A stretch of 5,056 nucleotides of DNA, taken from contig JAPPHW010000163.1 in the NCBI GenBank assembly GCA_028820945.1, positions 1 to 5,056 on the forward strand, written 5' to 3'. The DNA is from Defluviicoccus sp. (GTDB lineage: Bacteria > Pseudomonadota > Alphaproteobacteria > MPNO01). Numbering within the stretch: the stretch's first letter is position 1; the number at the start of each line of letters is the position of its first letter. This document shows positions 1 through 5,056 of this stretch, one piece after another. A program made the translations under genes and the position numbers. The notes beneath the pieces were generated by a model, which ran no database searches, was not told the DNA's origin, and saw only the letters and a list, made by a program, of their open reading frames with translations.

Positions 1-2243
1 TGGACAAAGTTCTCCATCACCTTCTTGCGGCCGGCCTTCTCGAAATCGATGTCGAGCTTGCCCGCGTCCGCCGCAAGCACCTTGCCGTAGCCGAATTTCT
101 GGTGAAATACGCGGACGCCGATCCCGAACGCGGATGCCGGCCCGTCCACGCGTCGCGCCTTGCCCTCGATGAGCGCTCCCGGCGCGGTCCGCCCAGCCTG
201 CTTGAGGCGCGCGAAGCGGGGTCCCCGTCCCACGGTCTCCGCAACTTCGTCGTCGGGCACGGCGGCTCCGGAGAACGCAGGCGGGTCCCGGGACAGGCCG
301 AGCTCGGTGACGATATCCAAATGTTCGCGGGGCAGCTCGTCGACGAAGCGCGAGGGAACCGGCGCGACCCACTGATTGAAGACCCTGCGGCTCGCCACGA
401 AGCTAATGGCGACGGATTTCCGCGCGCGGGTAAGCCCGACATAGGCGAGCCGGCGCTCTTCCTCCAGGGAGGCAGTCCCCCCCTCGTCGACCGCGCGGCG
501 GTTGGGAAAAACGTCCTCCTCCCAGGCGGGCAGGAAGACATGATCGAACTCCAGACCCTTGGCCGCGTGCAGCGTCATCAGGCTTACCATCTCGCCCGGC
601 GCAAAATCGTCGCGGTCCATGACCAGGCCGATATGTTCGAGGAACCCGCCCAGGTTCTCGAAATCGTCGAGCGCGCCGATCAGTTCCTTGAGGTTCTCCA
701 GCCGGCCCGGACCGTCCGGCGTACGCACGTTGCGCCACATCTCTGTGTACCCCGATTCGTCCAGCACGGTTTCCGCCAGATGTACGTGATCCTCGAACCG
801 TTCGGTTCGCCAGCGGTCCAGGTCGGCGAGGAACCGCGCGAGCGCGTTGCGCGACCGGGCGTTGAGCTCGTCGGAGGCGATCGTACGTCGTGCCGCCTCG
901 GTCAGCGACACGTCGGTCGCGCGGGCAAGATTGTGGAGCGTCTGGACGGTGGAGCCGCCGATGCCGCGCCTCGGCAGGTTGACGATCCGCTCGAAGGCGA
1001 GATCGTCGTCGGGCTGATGGACGAGGCGCAGATAGGCGATGGCGTCCCGAATCTCCTGGCGCTCGTAAAAGCGGGGGCCGCCCACCACGCGATAGGGCAG
1101 GCCGATCGAAATGAAGCGTTCCTCGAACGCGCGCATCAGCGCGCTCGTGCGGACCAGCACCGCGACCTCGCCGAGCGCGGTGCCCGCGCGTTGCAACGCC
1201 TCGACTTCGTCGCTGACGAGCAGGGCTTCGGCCTCCCCGTCCCAGACACCCCGGACCCGGATCGGCGCGCCGGACTCGCCCCCCGTCCAGAGCGTCTTGC
1301 CGAGCCGGCCCCGGTTGTTGGCGATCAGGGCGGACGCGCCGGCGAGGATCTCGGGCGTCGAGCGGTAATTCTGCTCCAGCCGCACGATCCGGGCGCCCGG
1401 GAAGTCCTTCTCGAAACGCAAAATGTTGTCGACCTCTGCGCCCCGCCAGCTGTAGATCGACTGGTCGTCGTCGCCCACGCAGCAAATGTTGTGCCGCTTC
1501 TGGGCCAGAAGCCTCAGCCATAGATACTGGGCGACATTGGTGTCCTGGTACTCGTCGACAAGGATGTAGCGAAAACGCTCACGATAAATGTCGAGTATGT
1601 CGGCATGGGCGGAAAAAATGTCGATACAGTGCAGCAGGAGGTCGCCGAAATCGCACGCGTTGGCCGTCTTCAGGCGCGCCTGGTAGCCGGCATACAGCGT
1701 GCCGATTTTGCCGTCGGCAAAACTCTCGGCATTTTCCCGCGAAACCCTTTCCGGACCGAGCCCGCGATCCTTGAAACGCTGGATCTCGGCATGCAGAGAC
1801 CGCGCCGGCCAGCGGTTCGAATCGATGTTCGCATCTTCGGCCAGCGACTTGACCAGACGGATCTGGTCGTCGGCATCGAGAATGGTGAAGTCGGGGCGGA
1901 GCCCGGCCGCCTCCGCGTGGCGCCTGAGGATACGTGCCCCCAGCGCGTGAAAGGTGCCGATCCACAGCCCGTCCACGGCGTCCCCGATCAGCTCCGCGAC
2001 CCGGTCGCGCATCTCGCGCGCCGCCTTGTTGGTGAATGTCACGGCGAGGATCTGGCTGGGCCAGGCGCGCCCCGACACCGCGATATGGGCGAGCCTTGTC
2101 GTCAGGACCCGAGTCTTGCCGGTGCCGGCGCCCGCCAGCACCAGAAGCGGCCCCTCGGTCGCCTCGACGGCTTCGCGCTGCCTGTCGTTGAGGGCGGCGA
2201 GATAGGGCGCGGGAGCGGCGGCCGCGATCGGGTTTCCGGACAT
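1..2243 (-). CDS. uvrD: DNA helicase II UvrD/PcrA (3' end cut by window edge)
   Basis: ATP-driven 3'-5' superfamily 1A DNA helicase. In this family it removes the incised oligonucleotide in nucleotide excision repair, unwinds in mismatch repair and strips RecA or stalled RNA polymerase. Seen directly: 747 complete codons with every SF1A motif in order: Q motif LNDRQREAV (18-26), Walker A AGAGTGKT (37-44), motif Ia VTFTNKAAREM (68-78), Walker B VDEYQDTN (229-236), motif III VGDDDQSIYSWRGA (256-269), motif IV with Arg294 (LEQNYRST, 289-296), motif V LMTLHAAKGLEF (555-566) and motif VI EERRLAYVGLTRAR (595-608). The C-terminus carries the small UvrD/PcrA module (FHQKFGYGKV, then DIDFEKAGRKKV), which in homologues contacts RNA polymerase. 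The frame is still open at base 1; by comparison with the family only a few residues are missing. The ATG at 2243 is firm: an in-frame TGA lies two codons upstream (2247-2249) and the next in-frame Met is residue 78, beyond Walker A. No strong ribosome binding site precedes it. Divergent from the PDZ gene. Catalytic residues look intact. Confidence 0.97.
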   Translation of the reverse strand, partial: MSGNPIAAAAPAPYLAALNDRQREAVEATEGPLLVLAGAGTGKTRVLTTRLAHIAVSGRAWPSQILAVTFTNKAAREMRDRVAELIGDAVDGLWIGTFHALGARILRRHAEAAGLRPDFTILDADDQIRLVKSLAEDANIDSNRWPARSLHAEIQRFKDRGLGPERVSRENAESFADGKIGTLYAGYQARLKTANACDFGDLLLHCIDIFSAHADILDIYRERFRYILVDEYQDTNVAQYLWLRLLAQKRHNICCVGDDDQSIYSWRGAEVDNILRFEKDFPGARIVRLEQNYRSTPEILAGASALIANNRGRLGKTLWTGGESGAPIRVRGVWDGEAEALLVSDEVEALQRAGTALGEVAVLVRTSALMRAFEERFISIGLPYRVVGGPRFYERQEIRDAIAYLRLVHQPDDDLAFERIVNLPRRGIGGSTVQTLHNLARATDVSLTEAARRTIASDELNARSRNALARFLADLDRWRTERFEDHVHLAETVLDESGYTEMWRNVRTPDGPGRLENLKELIGALDDFENLGGFLEHIGLVMDRDDFAPGEMVSLMTLHAAKGLEFDHVFLPAWEEDVFPNRRAVDEGGTASLEEERRLAYVGLTRARKSVAISFVASRRVFNQWVAPVPSRFVDELPREHLDIVTELGLSRDPPAFSGAAVPDDEVAETVGRGPRFARLKQAGRTAPGALIEGKARRVDGPASAFGIGVRVFHQKFGYGKVLAADAGKLDIDFEKAGRKKVMENFV

Positions 2244-2248
2244 GGCTC

Positions 2249-2254
2249 ATCATA
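2249..2254 (-). promoter_or_regulatory. Candidate -10 element of uvrD (possibly leaderless)
   Basis: On the minus strand this reads TATGAT, one mismatch from the sigma-70 consensus TATAAT. It ends 5 bases before the uvrD ATG, so transcription starting 6-8 bases downstream would begin at or next to the A of the start codon. That agrees with the absence of a good Shine-Dalgarno sequence (only GAG about 3 bases before the ATG). The -35 region at 17-bp spacing (CCGAAC, 2272-2277) is poor. The element is seen; its promoter role and leaderless initiation are inferred. Confidence 0.4.
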
Positions 2255-2258
2255 CCAG

Positions 2259-2277
2259 CCGAACCCGCTCGGTTCGG
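2259..2277. promoter_or_regulatory. Inverted repeat with GAAC-N7-GTTC core, candidate operator
   Basis: Perfect 7-bp arms CCGAACC (2259-2265) and GGTTCGG (2271-2277) flank a 5-base centre. The inner core is GAAC (2261-2264), 7 bases, GTTC (2272-2275). It sits directly upstream of the candidate uvrD -10, covering the spacer and -35 position, where a repressor would act. Alphaproteobacterial LexA boxes are built from GTTC half-sites 7 bases apart, normally as a direct repeat; here the half-sites are inverted with the same spacing. uvrD is an SOS gene in E. coli, so a LexA-type site is plausible but unproven. Alternatives are another regulator's operator or a chance palindrome in GC-rich DNA. 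Confidence 0.4.
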
Positions 2278-2302
2278 GACCGATTCGCGGCCGCCGGCGG
2301 CG

Positions 2303-2331
2303 TTGCCCCCGCCGGAATCCCTTCCCATATA
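2303..2331 (+). promoter_or_regulatory. Weak candidate promoter of the PDZ gene
   Basis: TTGCCC (2303-2308, four of six matches to TTGACA) and CATATA (2326-2331, three of six to TATAAT) are separated by 17 bp. They lie in the only AT-richer patch of the divergent region, about 32 bp before the PDZ gene's ATG. This is the best rightward candidate I can see, but the -10 match is poor and GC-rich alphaproteobacterial promoters are hard to call by eye. Confidence 0.22.
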
Positions 2332-2351
2332 TCGGGGGCGAGCCGCAGAAC

Positions 2352-2355
2352 GGAG
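2352..2355 (+). promoter_or_regulatory. Ribosome binding site deciding the PDZ gene start
   Basis: GGAG lies 8 bases before the ATG at 2364, ideal Shine-Dalgarno spacing. It supports that start over in-frame starts further upstream, which would lie inside uvrD on the opposite strand and would precede a clear signal peptide. Confidence 0.6.
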
Positions 2356-2363
2356 TTGCCGCC

Positions 2364-3374
2364 ATGATCCGCAGACGCGCTCTGTACCCTGTCGGATATT
2401 CCCTGGCCTGCGTCCTCTTTGCCGCGATGGCGGCCGGACAGGTCGCGGCGTCGGAGCCGCCGGCCGCCTCGAATCCGCTGGAGGCCGTGGTAGGGCTGGA
2501 AAGCAACGTTCCCGCCGAGGCGCGCACCGCGGCCGCGCTCGGGACGAAACGCCAGGGCAGCGGCGTCGTCATCGACGACGCGGGTCTGGTTCTGACGATC
2601 GGCTACCTGATCCTGGAGGCCGAATCGATCGAGCTGAACGTGGGCGGGTCGCGGCGCGTATCGGCGGATGTCCTTGCCTACGATCACGAAACCGGGCTCG
2701 GGCTGGTCCGGGCGTCCCGTCCGCTGGGCGTCTCGCCCATTCCCATCGGCTCGTCCGATCCGCTGGTGCGCGGCCGCCAGGTCGTGGTCGCGAGCGCCGG
2801 CGGATACAACGCCGCGATCGGCGCCTATGTCGTTTCGCGGCGGGACTTCGCGGGCTGGTGGGAATACCTGCTTGAAAAGGCGATTTTCACCGCACCCGCG
2901 CACCCGCATTTCGGCGGCGCCGCGCTGATCGACGGGGACGGAAGGCTGGTCGGGGTGGGCTCCCTGATGGTGCCCGACGCGGCGGAGGAAAACGAACCGC
3001 TCACCGGCAACATGTTCGTGCCGATCGATGCGCTCAAGCCGATCCTCGCCGACCTGATCGCCGAAGGACGCGCCGCCCGGCCCTCGCGGCCGTGGTTGGG
3101 CCTCTACCCGCAGGAGATCCACGGCAGGCTGTTCGTCGCCCGCGTTCCGCGCGGCGGTCCCGCCGACCGGGCCGGGCTCAAGCCCGGCGACTTGGTGCTC
3201 GGCGTGGCCGGAAAGGCGGTCTCCACCCTGCCAGGCTATTACCGGGCGCTGTGGGGGCTGGGGTCCGCGGGGGTCGAAGTGCCGCTCAGCGTGCTGCGGG
3301 GCAACCGGCCCACCGATATCAGGATCCGCTCGATCGACCGCATGAACTGGTTCAGGAGGCCGCCGTCCTACTGA
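2364..3374 (+). CDS. Exported trypsin/HtrA-like PDZ protein with degenerate triad
   Basis: A 336-residue protein predicted to be exported. Residues 1-29 form a signal peptide: arginines at 3-5, hydrophobic core to about 24, likely cleavage after Val-Ala-Ala (27-29). Residues about 60-235 follow the chymotrypsin-like fold of S1C/HtrA proteases: QGSGVVIDDAG matches the HtrA segment before the catalytic His, AYDHETGLGL the Asp segment, and HFGGAALIDGDGRLVGV the Ser segment. At the catalytic positions stand Tyr81, Gly111 and Phe183, so the normal triad is absent. Residues about 243-322 are a PDZ domain (WLGLYP carboxylate loop, then PADRAGLKPGDLVLGVAGKAV), followed by a basic/aromatic tail ending FRRPPSY. 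There is one PDZ domain, as in DegS, but no transmembrane anchor beyond the signal peptide. I infer a non-proteolytic, PDZ-mediated binding or chaperone-like role in the periplasm. The frame is clean, so this is not a decaying pseudogene. Automated pipelines would probably call it a serine protease. Confidence 0.9.
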   Translation: MIRRRALYPVGYSLACVLFAAMAAGQVAASEPPAASNPLEAVVGLESNVPAEARTAAALGTKRQGSGVVIDDAGLVLTIGYLILEAESIELNVGGSRRVSADVLAYDHETGLGLVRASRPLGVSPIPIGSSDPLVRGRQVVVASAGGYNAAIGAYVVSRRDFAGWWEYLLEKAIFTAPAHPHFGGAALIDGDGRLVGVGSLMVPDAAEENEPLTGNMFVPIDALKPILADLIAEGRAARPSRPWLGLYPQEIHGRLFVARVPRGGPADRAGLKPGDLVLGVAGKAVSTLPGYYRALWGLGSAGVEVPLSVLRGNRPTDIRIRSIDRMNWFRRPPSY

Positions 3375-3384
3375 ACCCGTTCAG
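3371..3384. repeat. Palindrome spanning both convergent stop codons
   Basis: CTGAAC and GTTCAG form perfect 6-bp arms around two bases (CC). The palindrome contains the TGA of the PDZ gene (3372-3374) and the TGA of the clc gene (3381-3383 on the minus strand). As RNA it could form at most a 5-bp stem with a 4-base loop and has no U tract, so it is not a convincing intrinsic terminator. No better terminator is visible between the two genes, whose coding regions are 6 bp apart. Confidence 0.35.
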
Positions 3385-5056
3385 CCCTCGCCGCGTTCCT
3401 CTCGCCGGACCTCCATGAGCGCGCGGTTATAGGCCAGCGTCACGTCCACCTCGTGGACGACGCCCACCAGCCGGCCGCCGTCGCCGTCTTCCAGCACCCC
3501 GACATGTTCCTCGCCGGTCTCCAGCATCTGGGCGAGCGCCTTCTCGATGGTTTCCGCGGCGCGGATTATCGGCGGGTTGGGCCGCGCGACCTCGCCCGCG
3601 GTCAGGCGGTCGTCGTCCGATGTATCGAAGGCGTAGCTCGATAGATCGGCGAGGGTGATGGTTCCTTCCGGCCGGCCTTCGCCGTCGACCACGAAGAGCT
3701 GCCCGTGCGGCGCCCGCAGCAAGCGCTCCCGCACCTGCGCCATGTCCGCGCCCGATCGCACGGTGAGGAACCGCTCGGTCATCAGGTCGCTGACATGGAT
3801 GGCGTCGAGCAGGCCCCGCTCGCGCCCGCCCTTGATCGCGATCCCCCGGATCAGGAGCTGCCATTCGAAGAACGACCGCCCGTGCAGCGCCTGGGTCAGG
3901 GCCGAAGCGACGGCGACCCCGACCATGACGGCAATCGTGATCGCGTAGTCCCCCGTGAGCTCGAACACGATCAGCGTGGTCGAGATCGGCGCGCCGAGCA
4001 CGCAGCCCGCGACCGCGCCCATGCCGACCAGGGTGTAGACGCCGTGACCCGAGGACAGATCGGGGAAAACGCTCGCGGCGACGATACCGAATGCGCCGCC
4101 CAGCATCGCGCCCATGAAAAGCGACGGGCTGAACACGCCGCCGCCGAAGCCGGAGCCGAGCGAGATCGCGGTCGCCGCCGTCTTGGCGATCAGCAGGGCG
4201 ACGAGCGTCCAGAATGGGATGAGCTCGCGCAGCGCCGCGTCGGTGGTGCCGTAGCCGACGCCCAGCACGTTCGGGAAGGCGAGCGCGATCAGCCCCACGA
4301 CCAGCCCGCCGGCCGCGGGCTTCGACCAGACCGGCGCCGGAATCTTCGCGACGACCTCCCGCGTGAGCTCGACGCTGCGAAAGAAGACGATCGCGGCAAG
4401 CGCGCTCGCCAGGCCGAGCAGCAGGAACGCCGGAAACTCGAGGAACGAGACGATCGCGCGGTCCGGGATGATGAAGGCCGGAAAATCGCCGAAATGGATG
4501 CGGGCGACGATCGCTCCGGTGACCGACGCGATGACGATTGGCGCGAAGGCGCTCAGCGCGTAATGCCCTATCACCACTTCGAGCGCGAAGAACACGCCCG
4601 CGATCGGCGCGTTGAACGACGCCGAAATCGCCGCCGCGACCCCGCAGCCGAGAAGGGTGACCATCTGCGACCGCGACAAATGGAGCCGCCCGCCGACAAA
4701 TGAGGCCAGGCTCGCGCCCAGGTGAATGACCGGGCCTTCGCGCCCGACGGACGCGCCGGTTCCGATCGATGCGGCGCTGCCGAAGGCGGCGCCGAGACCC
4801 GTCCGCCAATCCATCCTGCCGGAGCGGAACGCGGCCGATTCCATGACGTCCGCCACGCCCTGGGGCCGTTTGCCCGGCATGACGAAGCGATAGAACAGCC
4901 CTACGAAGAGCCCGCCGGCGGTTGGCGCGGCGACGATCTGCCACGCCGGGAGGCTGCCGATCTCCGCGATCAGCGCGTCCGCGTCGGTGTCGAACGCAAT
5001 CGTCTGGAAGGCGAGATAGAGTTCCTGGAACCCGATCGCGCAATAGGCTCCGGCGA
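3381..5056 (-). CDS. ClC-family chloride channel/transporter with CBS pair (5' end cut)
   Basis: Inner-membrane ClC anion channel or Cl-/H+ antiporter, moving chloride or a similar anion. Seen directly: 557 in-window residues, open to the right edge with no in-frame stop. The Met at 4880 is internal, because 58 upstream in-frame residues (including AGGLFVGLFYRFV) match an early ClC membrane helix; the true start is outside the window. Counting from 5054: RPQGVADV (63-70) stands where GSGIP is expected; GREGP (104-108) keeps the gating glutamate (106); NAPIAGVFFALEV (148-160) is the helix with the internal proton site, here Val160; GGVFSP (305-310) is the GxFxP anion motif; Phe396 occupies the place of the chloride-coordinating Tyr. 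Two CBS domains follow (about 419-475 and 483-545), usual nucleotide-sensing regulatory modules in ClC proteins. Stops at TGA 3381-3383, converging on the PDZ gene. Family call is very secure; channel versus antiporter and which anion remain open. Confidence 0.95.
   Translation of the reverse strand, partial: AGAYCAIGFQELYLAFQTIAFDTDADALIAEIGSLPAWQIVAAPTAGGLFVGLFYRFVMPGKRPQGVADVMESAAFRSGRMDWRTGLGAAFGSAASIGTGASVGREGPVIHLGASLASFVGGRLHLSRSQMVTLLGCGVAAAISASFNAPIAGVFFALEVVIGHYALSAFAPIVIASVTGAIVARIHFGDFPAFIIPDRAIVSFLEFPAFLLLGLASALAAIVFFRSVELTREVVAKIPAPVWSKPAAGGLVVGLIALAFPNVLGVGYGTTDAALRELIPFWTLVALLIAKTAATAISLGSGFGGGVFSPSLFMGAMLGGAFGIVAASVFPDLSSGHGVYTLVGMGAVAGCVLGAPISTTLIVFELTGDYAITIAVMVGVAVASALTQALHGRSFFEWQLLIRGIAIKGGRERGLLDAIHVSDLMTERFLTVRSGADMAQVRERLLRAPHGQLFVVDGEGRPEGTITLADLSSYAFDTSDDDRLTAGEVARPNPPIIRAAETIEKALAQMLETGEEHVGVLEDGDGGRLVGVVHEVDVTLAYNRALMEVRREERGEG

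Noticed and set aside
102..1523. 473-codon open frame on the plus strand
   Set aside because: It lies wholly antisense to the uvrD coding frame, which has all helicase motifs. Long antisense frames are expected at this GC content, and the translated product shows no recognisable domain or plausible composition.
2289..2302. GC-rich self-complementary run (CCGCCGGCGG) in the divergent region
   Set aside because: Simple G/C palindromes of this size are common in such DNA, and it has no loop, U tract or position that suggests a function.
1579..2328. Minus-strand open frame in another frame over the uvrD start, with ATGs at 2253 and 2250
   Set aside because: Product is Arg/Gly/Pro-rich frame-shadow sequence; the overlapping frame from 2243 encodes the Q motif, Walker A and Walker B of UvrD.
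1605..2363. N-terminal extension of the PDZ gene to an upstream ATG
   Set aside because: The extension runs antisense through uvrD, has no recognisable content, and would bury a clear signal peptide that begins at 2364 behind a well-spaced Shine-Dalgarno sequence.
2400..2411. Possible lipobox (Ser-Leu-Ala-Cys, residues 13-16) in the PDZ protein
   Set aside because: Leu is at -2 rather than the required -3, and a hydrophobic stretch continues after the Cys to a better signal peptidase I site at residues 27-29.
2250..3122. 290-codon minus-strand frame opposite the PDZ gene
   Set aside because: Antisense shadow of a gene with clear domain content; no recognisable motif or supporting start signal.
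3705..4703. 332-codon plus-strand frame antisense to clc
   Set aside because: Composition dominated by Arg, Asp and Glu, as expected from the complement of GC-rich membrane-protein codons; no domain seen.
4878..4880. ATG as the start of the ClC protein
   Set aside because: The frame stays open to the right edge and the 58 residues before this Met contain ClC-like membrane sequence; starting here would lose the first helices.
3427..5043. 538-codon minus-strand frame overlapping clc
   Set aside because: Very Arg-rich and without membrane segments; it is the +1 shadow of the ClC frame, which has GREGP, GxFxP and two CBS domains.

Overview
The window is GC-rich chromosomal DNA with three protein genes packed almost end to end: 120 bp separate the first two and 6 bp the last two. 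Codon use is strongly GC-ending throughout, and the domain versions (a UvrD with the C-terminal FHQKFGYG module, a ClC of the RPQGVADV type, an S1C-like protein with an LTIGYLI motif) look alphaproteobacterial. That placement is my judgement from sequence recall, not from a search. I see no mobile element, RNA gene, CRISPR array or sign of recent transfer.

Layout. Bases 1-2243 (minus strand) hold almost all of uvrD, the superfamily 1 DNA helicase II of nucleotide excision and mismatch repair; only its last few codons are cut off by the left edge. Bases 2244-2363 are a divergent intergenic region with a TATGAT -10-like hexamer just before the uvrD start, an inverted GAAC-N7-GTTC element beside it, and a Shine-Dalgarno sequence for the rightward gene. 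Bases 2364-3374 (plus strand) encode a 336-residue exported protein with a trypsin/HtrA-like fold and one PDZ domain, in which all three catalytic triad positions are replaced (His to Tyr81, Asp to Gly111, Ser to Phe183). Bases 3381-5056 (minus strand) encode a ClC-family chloride channel or transporter with two C-terminal CBS domains. It converges on the PDZ gene, and its N-terminus lies beyond the right edge.

Functional links. The three genes are not a co-directional operon: uvrD and the PDZ gene diverge, and the PDZ and clc genes converge. I see no evidence of a shared pathway; only the two divergent genes could share regulatory DNA. The two most unusual points are the complete loss of the protease triad in an otherwise well-kept HtrA-like protein, and a ClC that keeps the gating glutamate but lacks the internal proton glutamate, the chloride-coordinating tyrosine and the canonical GSGIP loop. 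I found no clear multi-gene novel system here.
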